A stretch of DNA of 64,000 bases, taken from assembly GCF_902506145.1 (NCBI RefSeq), contig NZ_LR733519.1, positions 964,582-1,028,581 of the forward strand. Reading direction: 5' to 3'. Origin of the DNA: Burkholderia sp. 8Y. Lineage in GTDB: Bacteria; Pseudomonadota; Gammaproteobacteria; Burkholderiales; Burkholderiaceae. The notes beneath the pieces were generated by a model. The model was not told the origin of the DNA, did not search any database, and saw only the letters and a list, made by a program, of their open reading frames with translations. Below, piece after piece: positions 18,339 to 26,826 of this stretch (positions within the stretch are counted from its first letter, which is position 1; each line of letters starts with the position of its first letter). The translations under genes and the position numbers were made by a program.

Positions 18339-18683
18339 ATGAGACCCACTATTGGGGCAGCGGCACGACTGGCGGCGATGCTGGCCGGTGCCACGTTTGC
18401 GTTGGCGGCAAGCGCGCAGAATCCGACGGCGAAACCGGAAGGACACCCGAACGGTCAGCAGAACGTTCAGCCCAACCAGACAAAACCCAGCAGGCTCGAC
18501 AACGACAGCACGCCTGCCTATCAGGAACAGAACGCCACGGCGCCGGCGGTTGCAGCCGCGCAGGCAAGCGGCGCGCTGCGGACCACTCCGGGCAAGACAT
18601 CGTCAGGTAAAGGGCCTGCGCCTAAGCGCCCGAACGGCCTCGGCTTCGACAGCGACGCGGGCAGCATGGGCAAGAAGCCCTGA
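18339..18683 (+). CDS. Small exported hypothetical protein
   Basis: A 114-residue protein with a Sec signal peptide (residues 1-26, cleavage after ASA). A hydrophilic, Asn/Gln/Pro-rich mature part follows with no cysteines and no recognised domain. GGGAGAACG is a good RBS just upstream. It looks intrinsically disordered. Function unknown. Confidence 0.7.
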   Translation: MRPTIGAAARLAAMLAGATFALAASAQNPTAKPEGHPNGQQNVQPNQTKPSRLDNDSTPAYQEQNATAPAVAAAQASGALRTTPGKTSSGKGPAPKRPNGLGFDSDAGSMGKKP

Positions 18684-18694
18684 TCGTTTGAACG

Positions 18695-18721
18695 ATGCAA
18701 GCGGCGTGACGCCGCTTGCAT
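18695..18721. terminator. Perfect hairpin between convergent genes
   Basis: A perfect 12-bp stem with a 3-base loop (arms 18695-18706 and 18710-18721) lies between the convergent genes ending at 18683 and 18729. There is no T-run, so termination efficiency is uncertain, but position and symmetry suit a shared bidirectional terminator. Confidence 0.6.
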
Positions 18722-18728
18722 GCCCCGT

Positions 18729-19250
18729 TCACTTCGACTTGTCCGGCCACGGCCAGGTCATGTAGCGCGACGGCTTTTGCTTCTCGCCCGTTTCTTCGCT
18801 CTTCTCCGCCCCCGGCGCGTCCTCGCGTGCAGCATGCGCGGGCGCCGCGCTTTCGGCAACGTCAGGCAAGTCTTCGCCGAACCACGGAACTTCGCCGCGC
18901 CGCTCCTCCACGTACGCGCGCCAGCCCGCCAGATTATCTTCGAAGAGATCGTGCTTCACGGTGTTCGCGAGCATCGGATGATTCAGCGACGCGTCGAGCA
19001 GCGCCTTCGGCCATACGAAGAACGCCCCCGATGCGCGCCGAATGAAATCGCGCGGCGACATGTCCGCATCGACGAAACCGAGCAGCGTGAAGCCCGCGAG
19101 TGCGTCGTTGCCGCGCACCGCGTCGCCGATGCTCGCGTACTCGTCGGCGCATTGGCTCAGGCAAAACACCGTCTCCAGCACATCGCCGAGATGCAGCAGC
19201 AAGGCGCGTCGTTCGTAGGGGTCTGGTATCGAAGGCGCTTGATTCGTCAT
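18729..19250 (-). CDS. Hypothetical protein
   Basis: A 173-residue soluble protein starting MTNQAPSIPDPYERRALLLHLGD. It is rich in helices to about residue 115, then has an acidic low-complexity linker ending in RYMTWPWPDKSK. I do not recognise the family. ATG 19250 is preferred because GGAACGAG lies upstream; an earlier in-frame start at 19307 adds unlikely residues. Confidence 0.65.
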   Translation of the reverse strand: MTNQAPSIPDPYERRALLLHLGDVLETVFCLSQCADEYASIGDAVRGNDALAGFTLLGFVDADMSPRDFIRRASGAFFVWPKALLDASLNHPMLANTVKHDLFEDNLAGWRAYVEERRGEVPWFGEDLPDVAESAAPAHAAREDAPGAEKSEETGEKQKPSRYMTWPWPDKSK

Positions 19251-19369
19251 TCGCTCGTTCCTTCCGGTAGAAGATGAAATGCGGGCGGCGCGCGTCGTCT
19301 GACGCACACCGCGTTCATCCCGATTCTAGCGAACCTCGCGTCCGAATCCGACCCGTGCGTGCGTCGGCG

Positions 19370-20080
19370 TTAGCGGCACATGCGGTACGGGCCCATGTCG
19401 ACGTGAAAGTGCGTCTTGTGAAGCGCGTTGTAGTCCGGGCCGAGCGTGGCGTCGAACGAACGGCACGCGCCGTCGTGGACGCGGCGCAGGAACGCGGCAT
19501 CCGGCGAGCCGGCGTCGTCCCAGCGCGCAAGCGTGATGCGTCGTCCGTTCGCGAGCACGAAGCCCGTCAGGTCGATGGCGTTCGCGCTCGCATGCTGACT
19601 CAACGCCGCGTCCTTTTGGTGATTCACGTTGCGGCACGCGTAGCTGCCGACGTGCTCGATGCGCGTCACGGGTTCGCCGAATATGTCGAGAGCGGCGGGC
19701 TGAAGATACTGATGCTCGAAGAGCGCCATGCCGAGCGCGAGCGGACACGTGGCGAGAAACGGCGCGCTGAAGCGCACGTCGCCGGATTGCGTGACGCGCA
19801 CGACGTCCTTCAGTTCGCAGCCGCCCGGCCCGGACGTATCCGCGATCGGTCGATACTTAAGGCCCGACTGGGCGAGCGCGGCATCGCAGAGTTGCGGGTC
19901 GCGTGTCGTGCGCCAAAGCTTGAATGCGGTCAGCGGGCCGGGCGGCGCGCGCACGTCGAGCGGGGCGAAGGGATCGTAGCGTTCCGGCACGGCGATGCGC
20001 CGCGTGTACACGCCGTAGCCGAAAACGAGCGCCGCGATGAACGCGAGCAGCATCAGCCATCGGATGAGTCGCCCGATCAC
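19370..20080 (-). CDS. Extensin-like C-terminal domain family protein
   Basis: A 236-residue protein anchored by one N-terminal helix (about residues 5-25). The periplasmic part matches the bacterial extensin-like family: CELKDVVRV, FLATCPLALG, HVGSYACRNVN, SQHASANAIDLTGF and HFHVDMGPYRMC. The His/Asp pattern (SQHASANAID, HFHVD) resembles metal-dependent peptidoglycan peptidases, so a cell-wall role is possible. The start is GTG with GGAGAG just upstream. It is 30 bases after the flavoprotein gene and may be in its operon. Confidence 0.85.
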   Translation of the reverse strand: MIGRLIRWLMLLAFIAALVFGYGVYTRRIAVPERYDPFAPLDVRAPPGPLTAFKLWRTTRDPQLCDAALAQSGLKYRPIADTSGPGGCELKDVVRVTQSGDVRFSAPFLATCPLALGMALFEHQYLQPAALDIFGEPVTRIEHVGSYACRNVNHQKDAALSQHASANAIDLTGFVLANGRRITLARWDDAGSPDAAFLRRVHDGACRSFDATLGPDYNALHKTHFHVDMGPYRMCR

Positions 20081-20110
20081 CCCGCTCTCCGCACGTCTGC
20101 GCGCTGCACG

Positions 20111-21172
20111 TCAACCGGCGGGATGCGAGGCGTCCGTCGCGCTCGCCTGCACGCGCTCTGCGAGCTTCGCGTCGTAGCTCGAATGGATGTGCGTGCGCTT
20201 CTTGTCCGGATACGCGTATGCATACGCCTTACGCAACGCGAGCGACGCTTCGTGAAAGCCCGAGAGAATCAGCTTCTGCTTGTTCGGATAGTTCGCGATA
20301 TCGCCGACCGCGAAGATGCCGAGCCGCGACGATTCGTAGTTCGACGTATCGACTTCGATGCGCCCGCCGCGAACGTCCAGATTCCAGCCGGCGATCGGCC
20401 CGAGATCCGCGACGAGCCCATACAGGACGACAAGCTTGTCCGCTGCGATATCCGTCGTGCCTTCGACGTGCTTAATACGGACCGCGCGCAATGCGCCATC
20501 GGGCGCGTCGAGCGAATCGATCATGCCGACGACGAAGTTCATCTCGCCCGCCTCGACCTTCGCCTTCATCGCCGCGACGGACGCCGCCGCCGCCGAAAAG
20601 CCATTGCGCCGATGCACGAGCGTCAGCTTGCGCGCGACGCCGGCGAGTGCGTTGGCCCAATCCAGCGCCGAATCGCCGCCACCCGCAATCACGACGTCGC
20701 GGTCCTGAAAATCCGCGATGCGCGCGACGCTATAGAGCACGTCGCGCCCTTCGAGCGACACCGCTTCCGGCACGAGCAGACGCTGCGGCACGAACGCGCC
20801 GTTGCCCGCCGCGATCAGGATGGCGGCGACATCGAAGGTCATGCCTTGTTCGGTACGCACCGTCCAGCGGTGATCGTCGCGCTGCTCGACGGACTGCACG
20901 CGCTGGTCTAGATGGATCGGCACGTCGAACGGGCGAATCTGCGTGAGCAGCCGGTCCACCAGTTCTCGCGCGGTGCATGACGGAATGGCGGGAATGTCGT
21001 AGATCGGCTTGTCCGGATACAGCTCGATGCATTGCCCGCCGATGCGCCCGAGCGCATCCACGATACGGCACGAGAGCCCGAGGACGCCGGCCTCGAACGC
21101 GGCGAAGAGGCCCACGGGGCCCGCGCCTATGATCAATACGTCGGTTTGAATGGTGCTGCTCGATGCGTTCAT
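20111..21172 (-). CDS. Thioredoxin reductase-like ferredoxin/flavodoxin-NADP reductase (FNR type 2)
   Basis: A 353-residue flavoprotein. The FAD-binding GAGPVGLFAAFEAG is at about 17-30, the NADPH-binding GGGDSALDWA in the middle, and the second FAD contact FAVGDIANYPNKQK near the end. It lacks the CxxC redox pair of thioredoxin reductase, which is the mark of TrxR-like ferredoxin-NADP reductases. It follows the oxidase operon by 122 bases and could supply electrons to ferredoxin or flavodoxin; linkage to the oxidase is not proven. Confidence 0.88.
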   Translation of the reverse strand: MNASSSTIQTDVLIIGAGPVGLFAAFEAGVLGLSCRIVDALGRIGGQCIELYPDKPIYDIPAIPSCTARELVDRLLTQIRPFDVPIHLDQRVQSVEQRDDHRWTVRTEQGMTFDVAAILIAAGNGAFVPQRLLVPEAVSLEGRDVLYSVARIADFQDRDVVIAGGGDSALDWANALAGVARKLTLVHRRNGFSAAAASVAAMKAKVEAGEMNFVVGMIDSLDAPDGALRAVRIKHVEGTTDIAADKLVVLYGLVADLGPIAGWNLDVRGGRIEVDTSNYESSRLGIFAVGDIANYPNKQKLILSGFHEASLALRKAYAYAYPDKKRTHIHSSYDAKLAERVQASATDASHPAG

Positions 21173-21294
21173 GTAATCGCCTTCCGTTGTGCCAACCAAC
21201 ATGCGCTGCCAGCATTCAACAGTCCACGATACAGAAAGCGTCTGGGCGCGGCAACGAAGTCCCTGCGCCCAGGGCGGCGATTTGGAGCCGCGTT

Positions 21295-22098
21295 TTACGG
21301 CTTGTTCAGCTCCCGTGCGTAGTAGGCGGAGGCCGCATCGATTTCTTCGGGCGTCATGTTGCGCGCGACGTTGCGCATGACTTCGTTGATATCGTTCGTG
21401 CGCGTGCCTTGGGCGAACGCGATGAGTTGCGCCTTCGTGTACGACGCCGGCAGGCCGTCGATCCACGGACTGCCCGCCTTGTTGTCGATCCCGCCGTGAC
21501 ACGCCGCGCACGGCGCGATGTTGCGCATCGGCGCGCCGTGCGAGACGATGCCCGGCGCGAGCGCGTCGCTCACCTTGCGCTGCGCCGGCGGCCTCGGCAG
21601 GCTCGCGTAGTAGGCGGCGAGATCGCGCATGTCCTGATCGCTCAGATTCGCGGCCATCGGCGACATCACGGCGTTGGTGCGCGCGCCCGCCTGAAAATCC
21701 ATCAACTGCTTGTAGATGACCGACGCATACTGCCCCGCGAGATTCGGCGAATTCGCTTCGCTCATGCCGCGTTCGCCGTGACACATCGTGCACCGCAAGG
21801 CGAGCGTCGCGCCGCGCCCGATGGCGTTCGCGCTCGGGTGGACGAGCAATTGCGGCGTGACTTCGACGGCGGACAGCGTGATCTTCGGCACGACGGCCGT
21901 ATCCCCGCTGTACCACGTGCGCGGCACGCCCGCCGCGCTGCAGATGGCGTTCCACACGCCCGTGAACGAGGCATCGCGCTGCGCGGACGGCAGCCACACG
22001 AAGCCGATCAGCGCCGAGACTGCCGCGATGCCGACCGTGCCCAATACGCTCGTCGCGAACCAGCGGTTGCGGAAGGTGAAGAGGCGTTCTTCGCTCAT
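21295..22098 (-). CDS. Membrane-anchored diheme cytochrome c, oxidase operon
   Basis: A 267-residue protein with one N-terminal membrane helix (about residues 12-32) and two heme c sites, CTMCH and CAACH. ATG 22098 is chosen: it overlaps the oxidase subunit I stop in an ATGA, a sign of translational coupling. It probably carries electrons to the CuA site of subunit II or is a fixed subunit. The Met axial ligands would be in the PMAANLSDQ and NMTPEE regions. Confidence 0.88.
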   Translation of the reverse strand: MSEERLFTFRNRWFATSVLGTVGIAAVSALIGFVWLPSAQRDASFTGVWNAICSAAGVPRTWYSGDTAVVPKITLSAVEVTPQLLVHPSANAIGRGATLALRCTMCHGERGMSEANSPNLAGQYASVIYKQLMDFQAGARTNAVMSPMAANLSDQDMRDLAAYYASLPRPPAQRKVSDALAPGIVSHGAPMRNIAPCAACHGGIDNKAGSPWIDGLPASYTKAQLIAFAQGTRTNDINEVMRNVARNMTPEEIDAASAYYARELNKP

Positions 22099-23720
22099 CG
22101 CTGCGCTCCGATGGGAACCGCCGGCACCGAGGTATCGGAGCGCGCCACGAGTTGCGCAATCGGATAGCCGTAGTTGACGAGCGTGAGGCCGATCATCAGC
22201 GCGAGCCACAGCCCGAAGCTGTTCAGCGCGACGGGAATCGTGCGCGGTTCGTGGACCGCGCGGCTAAAGCGGAACTCTTCGACGCTCACGCGCGGCGCGC
22301 CGTGTGCGCGTATCAGCACGACGAAGAACAGAATCGCGGACACGACCAGAATGAAGCCGCCGATGGTCGAGATCACCACGGAGGCCGCCTGCGCCGCGAT
22401 CTGCGGATCGCTGTAATCGTAGAACGCCATGCGCCGCGGCATGCCGAGAATGCCGACGTAATGCCACGGGAACGTCAGCACGATCATGCCGACGAACCAC
22501 AGCCACAACTGCCAGCGCATCATCTTGATGTCACGCAGCGCGCGCCCCGTGAGATGCGGCCACAGGTCATAGGCAATCGCGAAATACATGATGACGATGG
22601 CGCCCGCGAAAATCAGATGGAAATGGCCCGTGACCCATTGCGTGTTGTGGACGGTCGAATCGAGCTGATAACTCATGTTGATGATGCCGCCCGCCCCGCC
22701 GAAGCCGAGCATCACGAAGGAGAACGCGACGGCGAGCATCATCGGATTGTCCCACGGCAGCGCGCGAATCCAGCCGAGCGCGCCGCGACCGCCGCGCAGC
22801 CGCGCCGCGATTTCCACGGACGCGCAGATGGTGAACACGGTCAAAAGCGTCGGCACGGCGACGAGCGCGGTGAACACCGAATGCAGGAACTTGAAGCCCG
22901 AGCCGACTTGCGGATCGGCGAACAGGTGGTGAATGCCGATCGGCATCGACACGACGAGGAACAGAATGAACGAGATGCGCGCCATGGCGTCGCTGTAGAG
23001 ACGCCCGCCGATGGCGCGCGGGATGATCGTGTAATACGCGATATACGCGGGCATCAGCCAGAAATAGACGATGGCGTGCAGCGTCCACGAGAAGAACACG
23101 CGGGCGAGACCGGCGTCGATGGTGCTCTTCCAGCCGATCGCCACCGGCAAGATCATGAACAGCACTTCGATGGCCGCGCCCACCGCCGTCCAGCCCCAGA
23201 GATACGCGCCCGCGACCGTCGCGAACATGGGCAGCGGCACCGTCTTGCCGGGATTCGTGCGCTTCCAGGCGTGCAGATTCACCGACATCAGCGCGACCCA
23301 GATCCACGATCCGACCACGACCAGCACGACGCCGAGGTAGTAGAACGCGTTGCCGATCATCGGCGGATAGAACGTGTAGAGCACGGAGGCCAGGCCCATC
23401 GCGACCGGGATCATCGCCATGACGGAGCCGACCGCGACGAGCCAGAAGCCGAGCCACGCCCAGCGCAGGCCGACGAGTGCGCGCTTGAGCGCAAGCTCCG
23501 TCACCGCATAGCCGAAGCCCATCGCGATGAGCGTCGGGAACACGTAGCCCATCGCGGAGCCGTGAGCCGTCACCGAACGGTAGTAGATCTCGGGATTCTG
23601 CAACCCGATGAACAACGGGCTGCGCGCGAACATCTGCCAGGCGCCGAGCAACAGCGCGACGCCGAAGGCCACGAACGCGAGCCAGAAGTGCGCGAGAATG
23701 AGGCGCTTGCTATTTAACAC
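22095..23720 (-). CDS. B-type (ba3-like) cytochrome c oxidase subunit I
   Basis: A 541-residue heme-copper oxidase with about 13 helices. Low-spin heme ligands are His53 and His368, the high-spin ligand is His366 (TGHFH), and CuB ligands are His215, His264 and His265. Tyr219 in HAIVY matches the His-Tyr crosslink of Thermus ba3, where the motif is HPIVY. FWLMPAYIAYYTIIP is also ba3-like. It is a proton-pumping terminal oxidase. The start is GTG, 11 bases inside the subunit II gene. Confidence 0.9.
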   Translation of the reverse strand: MLNSKRLILAHFWLAFVAFGVALLLGAWQMFARSPLFIGLQNPEIYYRSVTAHGSAMGYVFPTLIAMGFGYAVTELALKRALVGLRWAWLGFWLVAVGSVMAMIPVAMGLASVLYTFYPPMIGNAFYYLGVVLVVVGSWIWVALMSVNLHAWKRTNPGKTVPLPMFATVAGAYLWGWTAVGAAIEVLFMILPVAIGWKSTIDAGLARVFFSWTLHAIVYFWLMPAYIAYYTIIPRAIGGRLYSDAMARISFILFLVVSMPIGIHHLFADPQVGSGFKFLHSVFTALVAVPTLLTVFTICASVEIAARLRGGRGALGWIRALPWDNPMMLAVAFSFVMLGFGGAGGIINMSYQLDSTVHNTQWVTGHFHLIFAGAIVIMYFAIAYDLWPHLTGRALRDIKMMRWQLWLWFVGMIVLTFPWHYVGILGMPRRMAFYDYSDPQIAAQAASVVISTIGGFILVVSAILFFVVLIRAHGAPRVSVEEFRFSRAVHEPRTIPVALNSFGLWLALMIGLTLVNYGYPIAQLVARSDTSVPAVPIGAQR

Positions 23721-24276
23721 AGGACAGTCTCCGCGAATTGGCCGGCAGCTTGTCGGCCATCTGCATGAATTCGGCGCGATCGATCACCTTCACGTGCGCC
23801 CACATGCCGTGATGCCCGACGCCGCAGAACTCGTGGCACGGCATCAGATGGTCGCCGGGTTCGTCGAACGTGGTCTTGAACGTCGAGACATAGCCCGGCT
23901 CCAGCATCGAATTGATGTTGGTCTTGGTGATGAGAAAGCCATGCACGACATCCGAACTCGTCGCGCGGAACGTGACCGGCACGCCCGCCGGCACGAGCAG
24001 GCATTGCGGCGTGAACGAATACTGCTGCGCGACGACGCGCACCGTCACGGAGCCGTCGCTTTCGGGCGCGGTGCCGAGATTGCTCTCGACGAATTCGCCC
24101 GACACGTGCAGCGTTTCGGGCCGCACGGTCTCGACGCGCGAGGGCGGCATCATCGCCCAGTGCAGGCCGGTGTAGACCACCATCGCGACGAGCACGACGA
24201 CGATGGCGAGCACGAGCATCGCCCAGCGTTTTTCGACGCGTTCCGCGACTTCGTGTGAACCTGAATTGATGGCCAT
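23710..24276 (-). CDS. Cytochrome c oxidase subunit II (CuA)
   Basis: A 188-residue protein with one N-terminal helix (about 18-38) and a periplasmic cupredoxin domain. CuA ligands are complete: His112 (VVHGF) and Cys147, Cys151, His155 and Met158 in CHEFCGVGHHGM. A single helix instead of two is normal for ba3-type subunit II. It overlaps subunit I by 11 bases. Confidence 0.92.
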   Translation of the reverse strand: MAINSGSHEVAERVEKRWAMLVLAIVVVLVAMVVYTGLHWAMMPPSRVETVRPETLHVSGEFVESNLGTAPESDGSVTVRVVAQQYSFTPQCLLVPAGVPVTFRATSSDVVHGFLITKTNINSMLEPGYVSTFKTTFDEPGDHLMPCHEFCGVGHHGMWAHVKVIDRAEFMQMADKLPANSRRLSCVK

Positions 24277-24312
24277 ATCTATGCTGCCTGGTTGAATCGA
24301 TGAATCACTGCA

Positions 24313-24471
24313 TCACTGGATCACGCCGCGCGGCAGAAACACGGCGAAGTAAAAGACAAACCAGATGCCGATGACGATGGCCGTCGCGATCCCCGCCAGC
24401 GCAAGCGCGCCGCCCGGCCCGCTGCGCACGATTTCGTCGATTTTGGCGTCTTCGTTCGGATCGTCGTTCAT
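24313..24471 (-). CDS. Small single-helix oxidase subunit (subunit IIa/CbaD-like)
   Basis: A 52-residue frame between the triheme cytochrome and subunit II. It has an acidic N-terminus (MNDDPNEDAKIDEI) and one membrane helix (about 20-46) ending FYFAVFLPRGVIQ. Position and shape match the 34-50-residue subunit IIa of ba3 oxidases, which supplies the missing helix of subunit II. Sequence similarity to IIa cannot be tested here. Gaps to neighbours are 13 and 36 bases. Confidence 0.75.
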   Translation of the reverse strand: MNDDPNEDAKIDEIVRSGPGGALALAGIATAIVIGIWFVFYFAVFLPRGVIQ

Positions 24472-24484
24472 GGCTGTGTCGAGG

Positions 24485-25753
24485 CTAGTAAAGAGGCGCG
24501 GAGCGCAATTCGTTGACTTCCTTCACGGACACCGGCGCGCCGTGATTGCCCCACGTCGTGCGGATATACGTGACCACGGCCGCCACTTCCACGTCTGACA
24601 GCGACTGCGCGAACGGCGGCATGCCGTAGGGCTTCGGATTCTTGAACGTGCCGGGCGGATAGCCGCCGTTGAGCACCATGCGGATCGGGTTGACCGCCGA
24701 ACTCATCACGATCGACTGATTGTTGGCGAGCGGCGGAAAATCGGGCGGCTTGCCCTGACCCTGCGCGGCGTGACACACGGCGCATTGCGCGTCGTAGATC
24801 TTTTTGCCGAGCGGCGAAAGACTCGTGCGCTGTTCGACCACGGCCTGGCTCGGCGGCTCGGGCTTGCCACCGCTGCGCGCGGGCAGCGCCTTCAGGTAGA
24901 CGGCCATCGCGCGCACGTCGTCTTCATTCAGATATTGCAGGCTGTCGTAGACGACTTCGGCCATCGGGCCGTACACCGCGCCACGATCGGACACGCCCGC
25001 ATGGAGCAAGCCGACGATGTCGTCCATGCCCCAGTCGCCCAGGCCCGCTTCCTTGTTCGACGTGAGCGACGGCGCGTACCAGTTCTGTATCGGAATCAGG
25101 CCGCCCTCGAACGCCTTGGAACTGACGTTGCCACCGAGCGCGTTGATCGCCGTATGGCACATGGAGCAATGTCCGAGACCTTCGACGAGATACGCGCCGC
25201 GATTCCATTCGACGGACTGCTTCGGATCGGGCTGATACTCGCCCTGCCGGAAGAAAAGCGAGCGCCAGCCGATCAGCAGTTCGCGCCGGTTGAACGGGAA
25301 ACGCAGCTCATGCTGACGGTTCGGCTGATGCACCGGCGGCGTGGACATCAGGAATGCGTAGATGGCATCGGAGTCGGCGCGCGTGACTTTCGTATAGGAC
25401 GCGAAGGGCATCGCCGGATAGAGCAGCGAGCCATCGCGCGAACGGCCGGTGTGCATCATGTTGTAGAAGTCGTCGGCGGTCCAGACGCCGAGTCCGGTCT
25501 CCTTGTCCGACGAGATATTGGGCGTGTAGAGCGTGCCGAAAGGCGTCTCCATCGGGCGGCCGCCGCCGAAGGTCTTGCCCGCGGGCAACGTGTGACACGC
25601 GATGCAGTCGCCCGCGCGCGCCAGATACTCGCCGCGCTTGACGGTGGCGTCATCGAAGGTCTTCGCCTGCGCGACGGCGTAGCCGGCCGGCACGGCGCAC
25701 GCCGCGAAGAAGACCGCCACGGCAAGCGCCCCAAGTTGTCTGAAACGAAGCAC
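24485..25753 (-). CDS. Triheme c-type cytochrome (alcohol dehydrogenase cytochrome subunit-like)
   Basis: A 422-residue exported protein with a signal peptide (residues 1-30). Three heme c sites are at 50-54 (CIACH), 196-200 (CSMCH) and 324-328 (CAVCH). The order and spacing resemble the cytochrome subunits of membrane gluconate/alcohol dehydrogenases, for example PMETPFGTLYTPNISSD. No catalytic flavo- or quinoprotein gene is beside it, so it may deliver electrons to the oxidase. GTG 25753 follows a good GAGAGGG RBS. Confidence 0.88.
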   Translation of the reverse strand: MLRFRQLGALAVAVFFAACAVPAGYAVAQAKTFDDATVKRGEYLARAGDCIACHTLPAGKTFGGGRPMETPFGTLYTPNISSDKETGLGVWTADDFYNMMHTGRSRDGSLLYPAMPFASYTKVTRADSDAIYAFLMSTPPVHQPNRQHELRFPFNRRELLIGWRSLFFRQGEYQPDPKQSVEWNRGAYLVEGLGHCSMCHTAINALGGNVSSKAFEGGLIPIQNWYAPSLTSNKEAGLGDWGMDDIVGLLHAGVSDRGAVYGPMAEVVYDSLQYLNEDDVRAMAVYLKALPARSGGKPEPPSQAVVEQRTSLSPLGKKIYDAQCAVCHAAQGQGKPPDFPPLANNQSIVMSSAVNPIRMVLNGGYPPGTFKNPKPYGMPPFAQSLSDVEVAAVVTYIRTTWGNHGAPVSVKEVNELRSAPLY

Positions 25754-25764
25754 GTCGGCCCTCT

Positions 25765-26487
25765 CTAGTGTTGGACGCTGCCGCACGCGAGCGGCATCTT
25801 CAGTGAGCCGGCGGCGACAGGCGTCGGATTGGCCGGCGCGGGCAGCGAAGCCAGATAGGCGGAAATCGCGGTGATGTCCCGCTCGCTCAGAAGCTGGGCG
25901 ACCTGGCGCATGCAGTCCGGCGCGACGGTCGAGCGCGTGCCGTAGCGCCATGCGCCCAGTTGCGCGCTGATGTAGTCCGCATGCAGGCCGAGGAGGCCGG
26001 GAATCGCGGGCTCCATGCCGGTCATCGACGCGCCGTGGCAACTGACGCAAGCGGGCACCTTGCCGGAGGCATCGCCCTTGGTGACGAGCGTCTTGCCGAG
26101 ATCGAGCGTCTTCGCATCGACGGTGGCGGCGGACGGCGGCGGGAACGGCGGGCGCTCGGCGGCGAAGTAATCGGCGATCTGCTTCAGGTACGCGTCCGGC
26201 AGGTACGCGAGCAGGTAGTTCATCGGCGGGTACTTGCGCCGGCCGTCGCGAAACGCGAGCAGTTGGTTGTACAGATAGCCGGCGGGCTTGCCCGAGAGGC
26301 GCGGGAAGTAGTCGTTGTCGGTGCCCTCGCCGTGCGCGCCGTGGCACGCGGCGCAGCCCATGACGCGCGCCTGCATCGTGTCGGGCGCGCGTTCGAGAGG
26401 CGCATCCGCGGCGCATGCCTCGATGCCGCACAACGTGAAGAGCGCCGAAATGAGGAACAAGGCGCTGCGCTGAGCCACGTTTCCCAC
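25765..26487 (-). CDS. Diheme cytochrome c, first gene of the oxidase operon
   Basis: A 240-residue exported protein with a signal peptide (cleavage near ACA-A, residue 26) and two heme c sites, CAACH and CVSCH, in cytochrome c4-like halves. GTG 26487 has GGGGGA upstream; a second GTG at 26478 is possible. The triheme gene starts 11 bases after its stop. It is likely the soluble electron donor and marks the 5' end of the operon. Confidence 0.87.
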   Translation of the reverse strand: MGNVAQRSALFLISALFTLCGIEACAADAPLERAPDTMQARVMGCAACHGAHGEGTDNDYFPRLSGKPAGYLYNQLLAFRDGRRKYPPMNYLLAYLPDAYLKQIADYFAAERPPFPPPSAATVDAKTLDLGKTLVTKGDASGKVPACVSCHGASMTGMEPAIPGLLGLHADYISAQLGAWRYGTRSTVAPDCMRQVAQLLSERDITAISAYLASLPAPANPTPVAAGSLKMPLACGSVQH

Positions 26488-26826
26488 GTATCCCCCGTTT
26501 CAGGTTGTCATTTTGGTTTCGACGCGCGGCCTTGATGCAACGGGCACGCCGACGCTGTTCTTCGAAGCTGCAAGTCTTGCCGGTGGCGGGTTCCGCTTGG
26601 CTTTTTTCAGATGGTAGGAGACGCGCTTCGTTTTCTCCAGCCCCGAGATTGTCTCAATACATGCGATCGCTGCGCGTGACAAGACGACACAAAACTTTGC
26701 GTTTGGACAAAGAAAGCATTATTTCGAGATGCTCAACTGAGCAGTTGACCGTCTCGGTCCTGCTTACGAATTGGCTTTGCGGGAGATCGCCGCGTATTTC
26801 GAGACACGGACGACGTGGCGCGCGGT
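26488..26826. promoter_or_regulatory. Operon upstream region with a long imperfect hairpin
   Basis: No gene is visible in these 339 bases between the cytochrome operon and norR. At 26733-26748 lies a perfect TCAACTG-AG-CAGTTGA palindrome. It is flanked by GAGA (26726-26729) and TCTC (26752-26755), which extend it with small bulges. It could be an operator for the minus-strand oxidase operon or the norR terminator. Confidence 0.4.

Noticed and set aside
17963-18394. A minus-strand gene in the 17.9-18.4 kb gap
   Set aside because: The frame has no RBS, runs into the exported protein gene on the other strand, and only a short helical segment looks protein-like.
22152-23717. A long plus-strand open frame across the oxidase subunit I region
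   Set aside because: It is antisense to the subunit I gene, is dominated by Arg, His, Asp and Glu, and has no recognisable domain. Heme-copper oxidase ligands on the minus strand are decisive.
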